Source of the DNA: JANXQG01 sp037147235
GTDB taxonomy: Bacteria > Planctomycetota > Planctomycetia > Pirellulales > Thermoguttaceae
NCBI GenBank assembly: GCA_037147235.1
Contig: JBAWVO010000022.1
Location: forward strand, 1-40,670
Length of the DNA: 40,670 nucleotides
Direction of reading: 5' to 3'
Within the stretch, counting starts at the first letter, position 1. Each line of letters opens with the position of its first letter. Shown one piece after another: positions 1 through 8,324 of this stretch. The notes under the pieces are model-generated. The model had not been told where the DNA came from, did no database searches, and worked only from the letters and a program-made list of their open reading frames with translations. The position numbers and the translations under genes were made by a program.

Positions 1-13
1 TGTGGTTGAACCA

Positions 14-43
14 GGCAGGCGAGACGCCCGCACCACAAACTTG
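14..43. repeat. 30-bp dispersed repeat, copy 1
   Basis: This 30-bp stretch is identical to positions 35421-35450, in the same orientation. It contains the short palindrome GGCGAGACGCC. It lies in noncoding DNA upstream of the Uma2 gene. It is probably one of the degenerate palindromic repeats scattered through this genome; no transposase is associated. Confidence 0.75.
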
Positions 44-144
44 GCGGAGAGCCCATGATCCTTATGAGCGTTTTATTTGCGTACCGGAAACCTCGGGCCT
101 AATTACTGACGAGATCGTGAAATCTGCTAGGGGGGATCCGATCG

Positions 145-846
145 ATGAGTACCGTTTTCTGTTGGACACTCGAAGAATACGAAGCCCTGGCCGAAGTTGG
201 CGAGCGGGTATTTGCCGACTGGCGCCACCCGCGGCATATCGAACTGATCCGGGGTTATCTCAAGGAGCGTGGTGAGCTTGCGAAACTGTCGCTGGAAGAG
301 TACGAGCGCATGATTGAAGCCGGTGTCTTTGTCGGTCCGCGCCGTCGCTTGGAACTAATCAACGGAGAAATTCGCGAAATGAGCCCGATTGGAGATCCAC
401 ACGCCGAAGTTGTTGACCGCTTGGAAGATTGGGGACACGAATGTACGCGAGGGACACGAATTCGCGTCCGGATTCAAAACGCGATCCGTCTTCCCCACGC
501 ATCAAGTTCGCCCGAGCCGGATGTGAGCTGGGTCGTCAAACGCGACTACTCGCGAGGTAAGCCCGGCCCGAAGGACATTCTCCTTATTATCGAAGTCGCT
601 GATTCCAGTTTGCCGGAAGATACCGGCGAAAAGGCCATCCTTTATGCCGGGGCGGGAATCCGCGATTATTGGGTGGTCAACTTGCGGAACCAAACGATCG
701 AGGTCCGCCGCGGCCTGGGACCGGACGGGTATCAGAGCCTAGAAATTTTTTCCGGCAACGACGAACTGCGGCCGTTAGCCACCCCCGACGCCGTACTCGT
801 CCCCGCGACGCTGTGGGCACCGATTCCAGAACCGGATGAAGATTAG
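145..846 (+). CDS. Uma2-family (DUF820) putative restriction endonuclease
   Basis: A 233-residue protein of the Uma2 family, a PD-(D/E)xK nuclease fold common in cyanobacteria and planctomycetes whose cellular role is not established. The nuclease triad is visible as D126 in EPDVSW, E150 in LLIIEVADSS and K163 in GEKAILYA. A G-rich Shine-Dalgarno (about 129-136) precedes the ATG. The N-terminus is odd. The usual family start, LSLEEYERMIEAGVF..LELINGEI (49-76), is preceded by a degenerate second copy, TLEEYEALAEVGERVF..IELIRGYL (8-39), so about 45 extra residues are present. This looks like an internal duplication or a fusion to a second Uma2 fragment. The gene is followed closely by a small membrane protein gene, with no obvious functional link. 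Confidence 0.85.
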   Translation: MSTVFCWTLEEYEALAEVGERVFADWRHPRHIELIRGYLKERGELAKLSLEEYERMIEAGVFVGPRRRLELINGEIREMSPIGDPHAEVVDRLEDWGHECTRGTRIRVRIQNAIRLPHASSSPEPDVSWVVKRDYSRGKPGPKDILLIIEVADSSLPEDTGEKAILYAGAGIRDYWVVNLRNQTIEVRRGLGPDGYQSLEIFSGNDELRPLATPDAVLVPATLWAPIPEPDED

Positions 847-908
847 TCGGAGGTAAGTCCCCTTGTTTGAGTCTCTTGGGAACCCATCGTAAGAATAGGA
901 TCCGTGGT

Positions 909-1088
909 ATGCACCAATTCCTGCTTTTCGCACAAACGTATGAGGAGTACATGCGGCGCGGGCAGTTCTACGAGATTCTAGGATGGATTCTCGGTGCCCT
1001 CGCGTTCGTTGTGTTGATTGGCGGTGTTGTCTACTCAGAGGTGCGCCGCAAGAGGCAGAAGAAGAGCGAAAGAGAGTCTCAGGGATGA
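909..1088 (+). CDS. small single-pass membrane protein
   Basis: A 59-residue protein with one strong hydrophobic helix (about residues 22-42, ILGWILGALAFVVLIGGVVY) followed by a very basic tail (RRKRQKKSER). A C-terminus-in topology is therefore likely. I do not recognise a family. The ATG at 909 has AGGA eight bases upstream. An in-frame TTG at 867, behind GGAGGT just after the Uma2 stop, would add 14 residues. The stop overlaps the start of the next gene (ATGA at 1085-1088), so the two are probably translationally coupled and cotranscribed. Confidence 0.6.
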   Translation: MHQFLLFAQTYEEYMRRGQFYEILGWILGALAFVVLIGGVVYSEVRRKRQKKSERESQG

Positions 1089-1525
1089 TGATCTATCTGG
1101 CAGGGCCATTATTTACGCTGGCGGAACGCCGCTTCAACGAAGAGCTTGCAGGCGAACTGGAGCGGATTTGTCCTTCGCTCCAGGTGTTTCTTCCGCAACG
1201 GTACGACAAGGAATTCCAGAACGTGCCGGATTTTTCCCAGAAAATGTTTATATGCCTGATGGGGGCCCTCGACCATTGCGATGTCGTCGTCGCCCTCCTG
1301 GATGGACCGGATGCCGACTCGGGCACGAGTTTTGAGATGGGCTACGCTCGCGGACGAGGGAAGAGGGTAATTGGCGTCAGGACCGACTTCCGCGGCAGCG
1401 AAGATCACGGAGTCAACCTGATGTTATTCAATGCTTGTTCCGATCTGGTCACGGAACCAAGCACGACCTCCACAATCGAACGGATTGCGGAAAAAATTCT
1501 CCGGTGTACAATGCCACCAAACTAG
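1085..1525 (+). CDS. nucleoside 2-deoxyribosyltransferase-family protein
   Basis: A 146-residue protein matching the nucleoside 2-deoxyribosyltransferase fold. It has the N-terminal strand IYLAGPLF (3-10) followed by the signature D73-G-P-D-A-D-S-G-T-S-F-E84-M-G-Y-A, in which the Glu corresponds to the nucleophile of the family, and then GKRVIGVRTDFR. Family members swap or hydrolyse the N-glycosidic bond of deoxynucleosides or nucleotides; the substrate here cannot be read from sequence. The ATG overlaps the upstream stop as ATGA. The RtcB gene starts 10 bases after this stop, so these genes form one probable operon. A role in nucleotide salvage or damaged-nucleotide clearance is an inference. 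Confidence 0.8.
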   Translation: MMIYLAGPLFTLAERRFNEELAGELERICPSLQVFLPQRYDKEFQNVPDFSQKMFICLMGALDHCDVVVALLDGPDADSGTSFEMGYARGRGKRVIGVRTDFRGSEDHGVNLMLFNACSDLVTEPSTTSTIERIAEKILRCTMPPN

Positions 1526-1535
1526 GAAGACTGCT

Positions 1536-3029
1536 ATGACTGCTGGGGATGGACAGACTCTGATTCCCACCGGAGAAGCGACCGCCATGCTGCCCGCCGG
1601 CCGGGGCAAACCGATCACCGTCATCGGTACGGAGGCTATCCGCGCTACTTTCGACGACCAGACCCTTCGGCAAGCCGTCAATTCGCGACTGGCTCCCGGC
1701 GTGACCGACGTGGTACTCAACCCCGACGCCCACGTTGGCTACGGTGCGCCGATCGGCTGTGTCATGGTTTCGCCCTCGCACATCTATCCCGGCCCGGTCG
1801 GCGTGGACATCAAGTGCTCAATGAGCCTGCTGCAACTGAACCTGCCGGCCGATGCCATTCGAGAGCGGCCGATTCGCCGGGCACTGATCAAAGCGATCTG
1901 CGAGCGGACGCCGACTGGTCCTGGGATGGGGCAGCGAAATGTGCCAAAATCCCGTCGCGTTGATCCCACCTTGGGCCGGCAGGTCGTCATCGAAGGTGCC
2001 TCGCCTGCGGTGTGCAACGCCTTGGGCGTCCCGTCGGAGTGGGCCGCACGGTGTGAAGACTCCGTCCATATCGGGCACGATGAAACCCGCGATGCCTTGG
2101 CCAAGCAGATCGATGGCCACTTGGCCGCGGGTTCCCTGCCGAAATTCGCCGAGAAGATCACCCAGTTGGGTTCCTATGGCGGCGGCAATCATTTTGGCGA
2201 GTGCGAAGTCGTCCAGATTGTCGACAGCCCGCGGACCCGCGAAGTCGCTCGGGTCTTTGGCCTCATCGACGGTCACGTCGCGTTCCTTTCGCATTGTGGC
2301 TCTCGCGGCCTGGGATACAATCTGGCCTCGGGCCAGTTCCGCTCGCTCCAACGGAAGTTCGAGACACGGGGCATCCCGTTGCCCGGCGGTGATCGCGAAC
2401 TGGTCTATGCGCTGCTTGGAACCCCGGAGGCCGATGCCTATTTGGACGATATGGCCCTGGGCGCGAACTTCGCTACCGTTAACCACCTTTTGATCAACGC
2501 CCTGGTGCTGGAGGCCTTCCAGGAAGTTCTCCCGGGTACGACGGGGCAGTTGGTCTACTTCATCAGCCATAATATCGCTCGCAAGGAAGTCTTGGACGAA
2601 AAACTGGTGTGGGTCCACCGCAAGGGAGCCACCCGGGCATTTCCCGCCGGGCACCACGCCCTGAAGGGAACGCCGTTTGCCAATACCGGGCATCCGATCC
2701 TGCTGCCGGGCAACCCGCAGGCGGGATCGGTGGTCATGGTGGCTGAAGAGGGTGCCGTGAAGAGCTGCTACAGTGTCAACCACGGTGCCGGTCGCCAACT
2801 GGGCCGCAGACAGGCGATGCGCCAACTCGATCAACAAGCCATCGACCGTCAGTTCGACGTGGACGACATTCTAACCAACTGCCGACAGTACCCTAAGGAT
2901 GAGGCCCCGGCCGCATACAAGGATTTTGATGAGGTACTCCGCTCGGTCACCGGTGCCGGACTAGCCAGCGAGGTGGCCCGATTGCGGGCGACGTTCGTAA
3001 TCAAAGACGCAAGCAAGGCTGATGATTGA
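1536..3029 (+). CDS. rtcB: RtcB-family RNA-splicing ligase
   Basis: A 497-residue protein with the metal and guanylylation residues of RtcB, which joins 2',3'-cyclic-phosphate or 3'-phosphate RNA ends to 5'-OH ends using GTP and Mn2+. Visible landmarks are VGVDIKC (D91, C94), GGGNHFGE (N218, H219), SHCGSRGLG (H253), ISHNIARKE (H345) and VNHGAGRQLGRRQA (H416, the probable GMP-accepting histidine). The ATG at 1536 follows AGGAAGA, which favours it over the longer open frame from 1431 that overlaps the upstream gene. No archease or RtcA gene and no RtcR-type regulator is in the window, so the gene is not in the classical rtc operon. A tRNA or rRNA repair role is inferred from the family. Confidence 0.92.
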   Translation: MTAGDGQTLIPTGEATAMLPAGRGKPITVIGTEAIRATFDDQTLRQAVNSRLAPGVTDVVLNPDAHVGYGAPIGCVMVSPSHIYPGPVGVDIKCSMSLLQLNLPADAIRERPIRRALIKAICERTPTGPGMGQRNVPKSRRVDPTLGRQVVIEGASPAVCNALGVPSEWAARCEDSVHIGHDETRDALAKQIDGHLAAGSLPKFAEKITQLGSYGGGNHFGECEVVQIVDSPRTREVARVFGLIDGHVAFLSHCGSRGLGYNLASGQFRSLQRKFETRGIPLPGGDRELVYALLGTPEADAYLDDMALGANFATVNHLLINALVLEAFQEVLPGTTGQLVYFISHNIARKEVLDEKLVWVHRKGATRAFPAGHHALKGTPFANTGHPILLPGNPQAGSVVMVAEEGAVKSCYSVNHGAGRQLGRRQAMRQLDQQAIDRQFDVDDILTNCRQYPKDEAPAAYKDFDEVLRSVTGAGLASEVARLRATFVIKDASKADD

Positions 3030-3116
3030 TTATTGGGCGCCGGTGCTTGCAAAGCAACGCGAAGTTAGTTAGGATTGAATGGATTGTGACGATTGTACCT
3101 TGTTGTAAATGAAGAT

Positions 3117-4463
3117 ATGTGTCCTCGGAACTTTGTCGGAAATTCGTCGTCCCGGGAACTTTGTGGAACTTTGTCTGCTCGGCGTGTCGTTGCGCGGCCT
3201 CTCGTCTGGGCCATCGCGGCGATCGCAATCTCCGTTCTGGCCTCTGACACGACTGCCTACGCACAAAAGAGCAAGCGTGGTCGGGTCGCAGCGGCACCCG
3301 ACTCGGGTATCCATGACTATCGCTCGGCCCATTTCCTGATCCATTCCGATCTCAATGCGAAGGAGGCAGCCGAATTGCTGCGGCAGCTCGAAACGGTCGA
3401 TAAGCTGATCGCCACGTACTGGGGTCGCCCGCCCTCGGGCGTCCTCGAATGCTATATTGCCAAGGACTTTTCCAGTTGGTCCGAGGAGGAAGTTGCCAAG
3501 ATGGATCCGCACGGCGCGGCCAAGATACGGGAAGGGGCCGGCGTGTGCATCTGCCAGGTGATGTCGCAAGGCGACCGTTTCCAGGCCAAGGCCCGAATGT
3601 ACTCCGTGGCCAAGGATGGCGTTCCCCTGCACGAGGCCGTTCACGGCTATTGCGGCCAGACGTTCGGCCGGACCGGGCCGAAGTGGTATGCCGAAGGCAT
3701 GGCCGAACTGGGGCACTATTGGGTCAACGGACGGAAAGGTGTCAACGCCCCTGAGGTGGTCATCCATTTCCTCAAGGAGTCCGAATCGCGCAAGCTCGAA
3801 TCGTTGATTAACTTGGAGCAAAGCACCGGCGGCACCTGGCAAGACTATGCCTGGTGGTGGTTCCTCTGCCATTTGCTGGAAAACAATCCAAACTACTCGG
3901 CCCAGTTTCGTGCATTAGGCCCTGAGCTTCTCGCGGGCAAGGATACCGGCTTTCGACAGGTCTTCTCCACCCATATTCACGAGCTGGAGTTTGAATATCA
4001 GTTCTTCCTTCGGCATCTTGAGGCCGGTTATCGCGTCGATCTCTGCGCCTGGGACTGGAAGAAGAAGTCGCCTCCGACCACGAGCCCTAGCCGAACGATT
4101 ATTGCAAACATCCAGGCGGGTCGGGGATGGCAGCCGCTGGGCCTTACGGTTTCAGCCGGCACTTCCTATGCCTATAGCGCATCCGGGACATGGAAGCCGG
4201 GCAAAGACGTCGAACTAGTCGGGGCCGATGGTGCCGACAACGGCTGCGGTCGGCTCGTTGGCGTCGTCATGAAGGATCATCAGCTCGGCGAAGAGTTTCC
4301 CTTGGGCGAATCGGGGATTTTCAAGGCACCTACCAACGGTGTACTCTATCTGCGCTGCCGCAATCCCTGGAACCAGTTGGCCAACGCCACCGGCCGCTTG
4401 GCAGTGACGTTCAAGCTGGCTCCCAGTGCCGCCGCATCGTCGGCGGCCGACAAAGCGGAGTGA
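3117..4463 (+). CDS. secreted gluzincin-type metallopeptidase with C-terminal PA-IL-like lectin domain
   Basis: About 448 residues. A hydrophobic export signal (roughly residues 30-50, ending near TTAYAQ) leads into a metallopeptidase-like domain with H172-E-A-V-H176 and a downstream E193 in WYAEGMAE. This HExxH plus Glu spacing is typical of gluzincins and of planctomycete DUF1570-like proteins. The C-terminal part (about 326-440) resembles the galactophilic lectin PA-IL/LecA: an ANIQAG strand, VSAGTSYAYSASGTW, GRLVGVVM, and GVLYLRCRN preceding TGRLAVTF. The start is uncertain. The ATG at 3117 and the TTG at 3093 both lie in a repeat-like stretch rich in GGAACTTTGT, and the signal peptide would have an unusually long n-region. 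A cell-surface or secreted glycan-binding protease is the inferred role. A perfect 11-bp hairpin follows the gene. Confidence 0.7.
   Translation: MCPRNFVGNSSSRELCGTLSARRVVARPLVWAIAAIAISVLASDTTAYAQKSKRGRVAAAPDSGIHDYRSAHFLIHSDLNAKEAAELLRQLETVDKLIATYWGRPPSGVLECYIAKDFSSWSEEEVAKMDPHGAAKIREGAGVCICQVMSQGDRFQAKARMYSVAKDGVPLHEAVHGYCGQTFGRTGPKWYAEGMAELGHYWVNGRKGVNAPEVVIHFLKESESRKLESLINLEQSTGGTWQDYAWWWFLCHLLENNPNYSAQFRALGPELLAGKDTGFRQVFSTHIHELEFEYQFFLRHLEAGYRVDLCAWDWKKKSPPTTSPSRTIIANIQAGRGWQPLGLTVSAGTSYAYSASGTWKPGKDVELVGADGADNGCGRLVGVVMKDHQLGEEFPLGESGIFKAPTNGVLYLRCRNPWNQLANATGRLAVTFKLAPSAAASSAADKAE
3126..3175. repeat. GGAACTTTGT short tandem-like repeats
   Basis: Three copies of GGAACTTTGT and one degenerate copy (GGAAATTCGT) occur within about 50 bases, around a CCCGGG. 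The stretch overlaps the 5' end of the peptidase gene, where it would encode an atypical N-terminus. It may be an intergenic repeat that entered the leader of the gene. Confidence 0.45.
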
Positions 4464-4512
4464 GCATTGAGGAACAGTGCTTTGGACACAACGCCGTTGG
4501 CGTAGGAAAACG

Positions 4513-4536
4513 GGCTCTTCCGGTTCCGGAAGAGCC
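4513..4536 (+). terminator. perfect 11-bp hairpin after the peptidase gene
   Basis: GGCTCTTCCGG and its exact complement are separated by TT. The hairpin lies 50 bases after the stop of the peptidase-lectin gene. No U-tract follows, so it is either a terminator of atypical form or an mRNA 3'-end stabiliser. Confidence 0.5.
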
Positions 4537-4626
4537 GGAAAACGTCGGCACCCCGAAGCCGCATGTTTTAGTCATAACTCCTTTGTGTGGATTGTCACCC
4601 CCGAAGTTTCTGTCGCCAGGGGCCGG

Positions 4627-4655
4627 TTGCGTAGAGGTCTCAGAAGGCGTAAAAT
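4627..4655 (+). promoter_or_regulatory. candidate sigma-70-type promoter for the acyl-AMP ligase fusion
   Basis: TTGCGT (4627-4632), a 17-base spacer and TAAAAT (4650-4655). It lies in the 344-base gene-free stretch 4464-4807 and would give a leader of about 145 bases. Apart from this and the 4513 hairpin, I see nothing in that gap. Confidence 0.35.
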
Positions 4656-4807
4656 ATAACGAATCGGGGGTCCGGCGAAAGCTTACCATGCCCCACAGTT
4701 CGGTTTGCGCTGGCCTGCAAATCCGGCCGAATCGATAGAGGAAGTGCCGTCGGCCCCGCCGGCATGGTTTTCGTCGGGCAACCTACTCTCTTGAGGGGAT
4801 CTTTCCC

Positions 4808-7800
4808 GTGGTGCATCTCGATTATTTGCCAGGAACATTTTTTGGCCCATCCACTTTGGTGGAGATGGTTCGGCATCGTGCTCGGACTCAGCCCAAGGAT
4901 ATCGCGTTCTCCTATCTCGTCGACGGCGAGCTTGAGCAAGTCGATCTGACCTACGAAGAGCTCGACCGCCAGGCTCGGGCGATCGGCGCATGGCTGATGT
5001 CGCGTGGGCTGGCGGGTGAAAGGGCGTTGCTGCTCTATCCAGCCGGCTTGGAATTCATCGCCGGGTTCTTGGGTTGCTTGTACGCGGGCGTGGTCGCGGT
5101 GCCGGTTTATCCGCCGCGCCGCAATCGCTCGATGACGCGGATTCAATCCATCGCGGACGACGCCGAGGCCAAAGTAGCCCTCACGACCAACATTGTGTTG
5201 TCGCGGGTCGAAAGCCTGATCGACGAGACATCGCACCTCAAGGAACTCGCTTGGCTGGATACGTGCCATGTGCCCGCCGGAATCGAACAGCAGTGGCAGC
5301 TCCCGGACATCCACGGCGAGACCTTGGCCTTCCTGCAATATACTTCGGGTTCGACCGGTACGCCCAAGGGCGTGATCCTCAATCACGCCAACTTGGTCCA
5401 CAACTCGGCACTGATCGCCCATGCCTTTGAGCACACACGGACGAGTCTGGGGGTGTTTTGGCTACCCAGCTATCATGACATGGGCTTGATCGGCGGGATT
5501 TTGCAGCCAATCTACCTTGGCCGCACTACCGTGCTGATGTCACCGATGACGTTTTTGCAGAAGCCATTTCGCTGGTTGTCGGCCATCACGCGATTCCACG
5601 CCACCACTGCCGGCGGACCGAACTTCGCCTACGAGCATTGCATCCAGAAGATTACGCCGGAGCAGCGAAAGCAACTCGATTTAAGCAGTTGGAAGCTGGC
5701 CTTCAACGGGGCCGAGCCTGTGCGGGCGGAAACGCTGCGGCGATTTGCCGAGATTTTCGCCCCCTGCGGCTTCCGGGCCGAGGCTTTCTATCCGTGTTTT
5801 GGGCTGGCGGAGGCAACGCTTATTGTTTCCGGCGGATATGTCGTAAAACCGCCCATTATTCGCAGCTTTGATTCGGTTGCCCTCACGCACGGCAAGGTAC
5901 TCGAAGTGGCTGGCGGAAGCCCGACCGCCCGAGATCTCGTCGGCTGTGGTGGAACCCTGCCGGACCAGAAGATCGTGATCGCCAACCCCGAAACCAAGAT
6001 CACCTGTTCGGCCAGCGAGATCGGCGAAATCTGGGTCAGCGGTCCCAGCATGGCCCAGGGATACTGGAAGCGGCCCGACGTCACGGAGGCGACGTTTCAT
6101 GCCCATTTGCAGGACACGGGCGACGGTCCGTTCCTCCGCACGGGCGACCTGGGCTTCATGCTCGACGGTGAGTTGTATGTGACCGGCCGGCTGAAGGACT
6201 TGATCATTCTCCGCGGCGTGAACTATTATCCACAAGATATTGAACTGACCGTACAGCGGTGTCATCCGCGATTGCGTACCGATTGCGGCGCGGCGTTTGC
6301 CGTGGAAAAAGATGGCCGCGAGCAACTGGTGCTGGTTTTCGAGGTCGAGCGGCACAAGCAGGGGCAGTTTGGCGAAGTCTTGCAGGCGATCCGCCGTTCG
6401 GTGGCCGGCGAGCACGATTTGAACGTCGATGTCATTGTGCTGATTCGTGCCGGTACGATACCGAAGACTTCCAGCGGCAAGATCCAGCGGCACGCGTGCC
6501 GCCAGGGCTACCTCGACGGCACGCTCGATGTGGTGGGCCAGTGGCTGCTTAGTGGCAACGAAGAGCCGAATCTCCCTTCTCCCTCTGGGAGAGGGGCAGG
6601 GGGTGAGGGGACCGAAGAACCTCACGAGCCGGTTGCCTATGGGCTGGAAATCACCAACGGGCACGCTCACACCGCCGGGACGGCGGTTGAGCCAACGGCA
6701 CTGGCCGTGCCAAAGCCGGGTCAGAAGATGAATACCGCTCAGATCGTCATTGAGGAAATTCGTCGCGTGGCCAAGGAGCGTGCCAATGGCATGACGCTCG
6801 ATTCCATGATTGCCGAGTCGGGGATGGACTCGCTCGAGCGGATGGAGATCCTCTCCACGTTGGAAGAGCGTTTTGGCGGCCGCTTTCCCCCACAGATTCT
6901 AACTGAGTTGGAAACCACCCGGCAAGTTATCACCGCAGTAGAAACGTATCTCGATACCGAACCACGCACCACGGCGAGCCGGCCGGCGGAAGAGATTTCA
7001 CCCGAGACCTATAACTTCGACCAGTTTCCCGAATATAAGCAGTTGCGGCAACGGCTCGACATGTTGGAGACTTCCGGGCTAGGGAATCCGTATTTCGGCG
7101 TGCAGCAGGGAATCACCAACGACCGAACGGTAATCGACGGCAGCGAACTGATTAACTTTGCCAGTTATAACTACGTGGGCACCTCGGGCGACCCGATCGT
7201 TTCCGCGGCGGCCAAGGCGGCTATCGACCGCTATGGCACGAGCGTCTCGGCGAGCCGGCTGGCCTCGGGCGAGAAGGTGATTCACGGCGAGTTGGAAAGT
7301 GCCATCGCCCGGTTCATTGGTACCGAGGCAGCCGTGACATTCGTGGGCGGTCATGCCACGAATGAGTCGGTCATCGGTCACTTGGTTGGTCCAGGGGATC
7401 TGATTCTCCAGGATTCGCTGGCCCACAACAGCATTGTTGAGGGTGCGATTCTTTCCGGTGCCAGGCGGCGGCCGTTCACCCACAACGACTGGCGGGTAGC
7501 CGATCAACTGCTGGAGCAGTTTCGGCATGAATACCGCCGCGTTTTGCTGGTAATCGAAGGCGTCTACAGTATGGACGGCGATTTCCCCGATCTGCCGCGC
7601 TTCATCGAAGTGAAGAAGCGACACAAGGCCCTGTTGATGATCGACGAAGCACACTCGATTGGCGTTTTGGGTCACCACGGCCGGGGTATTGGTGAGCATT
7701 TTAACGTCCGTCGCAGCGACGTCGATATCTGGATGGGCACGATGAGCAAGGCCTTGGGGAGTTGTGGCGGCTACATCGCTGGCAGCAAGGCGTTGATCGA

Positions 7801-8320
7801 GTACTTGAAGTATACGGCTCCGGGGTTCGTTTTCAGTGTCGGCCTGCCGGCCTCGGGGGCTGGTGCTGCCCTGGCCTCGATTCGGATTATGGAGACCCAG
7901 CCCGAACGGGTGGTGAAACTCCGTGAAAACGCAACGCTTTTCCTGACCTTGGCCAAACGGTGGGGGATGAACACGGGTACAAGCCAAAATACGGGTGTGG
8001 TGCCGGTCATCGTGGGTAACTCGATCGCCTCTTTGCAGTTGTCGCGGGCCATGTTCGCCCGGGGCGTGAATGTCCAGCCGATCATACATCCGGCGGTTGA
8101 TGAAAGCGCGGCGCGGCTCCGATTCTTTATTACCTCGCTTCACACGAGCGAGCAGATCCGATACACTGTAGATGTGTTGGCGGAGGAGCTTGAGAAGATG
8201 CAGCTCCACGGAAGTATTTCCGGCGACGACACTACAATTCCCGACGGCAAAGGGGTTCCTGGCAACAACGAACCACGGAATAGTAAGTCGCTGTCGTCAA
8301 GCAGCCCCGTTAAGAGGTGA
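4808..8320 (+). CDS. fatty acyl-AMP ligase / acyl carrier protein / alpha-oxoamine synthase fusion
   Basis: An 1170-residue three-part enzyme. Residues 1-590 are an adenylate-forming domain of the FAAL type (YTSGSTGTPKGV at 178-189, LRTGDLG at 443-449, GVNYYPQDIE). Residues about 640-725 are an acyl carrier domain with the phosphopantetheine serine in GMDSLE (S675). Residues about 745-1140 are a PLP-dependent alpha-oxoamine synthase (IDEAHSIGVLG at 945-955, catalytic lysine K981 in TMSKALG). From family knowledge, the first module would activate a fatty acid and load it on the carrier, and the last would condense it with an amino acid with decarboxylation, giving a long-chain amino ketone, as in serine palmitoyltransferase chemistry. 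The GTG start follows GAGGGGA. The 590-640 linker contains a palindromic repeat read as SPSGRGAGGEG. A sphingoid-type or alkyl-amino-ketone lipid product is an inference. Confidence 0.88.
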   Translation: MVHLDYLPGTFFGPSTLVEMVRHRARTQPKDIAFSYLVDGELEQVDLTYEELDRQARAIGAWLMSRGLAGERALLLYPAGLEFIAGFLGCLYAGVVAVPVYPPRRNRSMTRIQSIADDAEAKVALTTNIVLSRVESLIDETSHLKELAWLDTCHVPAGIEQQWQLPDIHGETLAFLQYTSGSTGTPKGVILNHANLVHNSALIAHAFEHTRTSLGVFWLPSYHDMGLIGGILQPIYLGRTTVLMSPMTFLQKPFRWLSAITRFHATTAGGPNFAYEHCIQKITPEQRKQLDLSSWKLAFNGAEPVRAETLRRFAEIFAPCGFRAEAFYPCFGLAEATLIVSGGYVVKPPIIRSFDSVALTHGKVLEVAGGSPTARDLVGCGGTLPDQKIVIANPETKITCSASEIGEIWVSGPSMAQGYWKRPDVTEATFHAHLQDTGDGPFLRTGDLGFMLDGELYVTGRLKDLIILRGVNYYPQDIELTVQRCHPRLRTDCGAAFAVEKDGREQLVLVFEVERHKQGQFGEVLQAIRRSVAGEHDLNVDVIVLIRAGTIPKTSSGKIQRHACRQGYLDGTLDVVGQWLLSGNEEPNLPSPSGRGAGGEGTEEPHEPVAYGLEITNGHAHTAGTAVEPTALAVPKPGQKMNTAQIVIEEIRRVAKERANGMTLDSMIAESGMDSLERMEILSTLEERFGGRFPPQILTELETTRQVITAVETYLDTEPRTTASRPAEEISPETYNFDQFPEYKQLRQRLDMLETSGLGNPYFGVQQGITNDRTVIDGSELINFASYNYVGTSGDPIVSAAAKAAIDRYGTSVSASRLASGEKVIHGELESAIARFIGTEAAVTFVGGHATNESVIGHLVGPGDLILQDSLAHNSIVEGAILSGARRRPFTHNDWRVADQLLEQFRHEYRRVLLVIEGVYSMDGDFPDLPRFIEVKKRHKALLMIDEAHSIGVLGHHGRGIGEHFNVRRSDVDIWMGTMSKALGSCGGYIAGSKALIEYLKYTAPGFVFSVGLPASGAGAALASIRIMETQPERVVKLRENATLFLTLAKRWGMNTGTSQNTGVVPVIVGNSIASLQLSRAMFARGVNVQPIIHPAVDESAARLRFFITSLHTSEQIRYTVDVLAEELEKMQLHGSISGDDTTIPDGKGVPGNNEPRNSKSLSSSSPVKR
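6571..6610. repeat. palindromic 'SPSGRGAGGEG' repeat inside a coding linker
   Basis: The core TCTCCCTCTGGGAGA-like palindrome followed by GGGGCAGGGGGTGAGGGG is a form I recognise as a widespread bacterial intergenic repeat. Here it sits in frame in the linker between the acyl-AMP ligase and carrier domains, so it adds residues without breaking the enzyme. Confidence 0.7.
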
Positions 8321-8324
8321 TAGA

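Noticed and set aside
1818..2837. 339-codon open frame antisense to rtcB
   Set aside because: Shadow frame of a GC-rich gene; no recognisable domain, and the plus-strand protein has all RtcB motifs.
7079..8209. 376-codon open frame antisense to the oxoamine synthase module
   Set aside because: Shadow of a well-supported enzyme domain.
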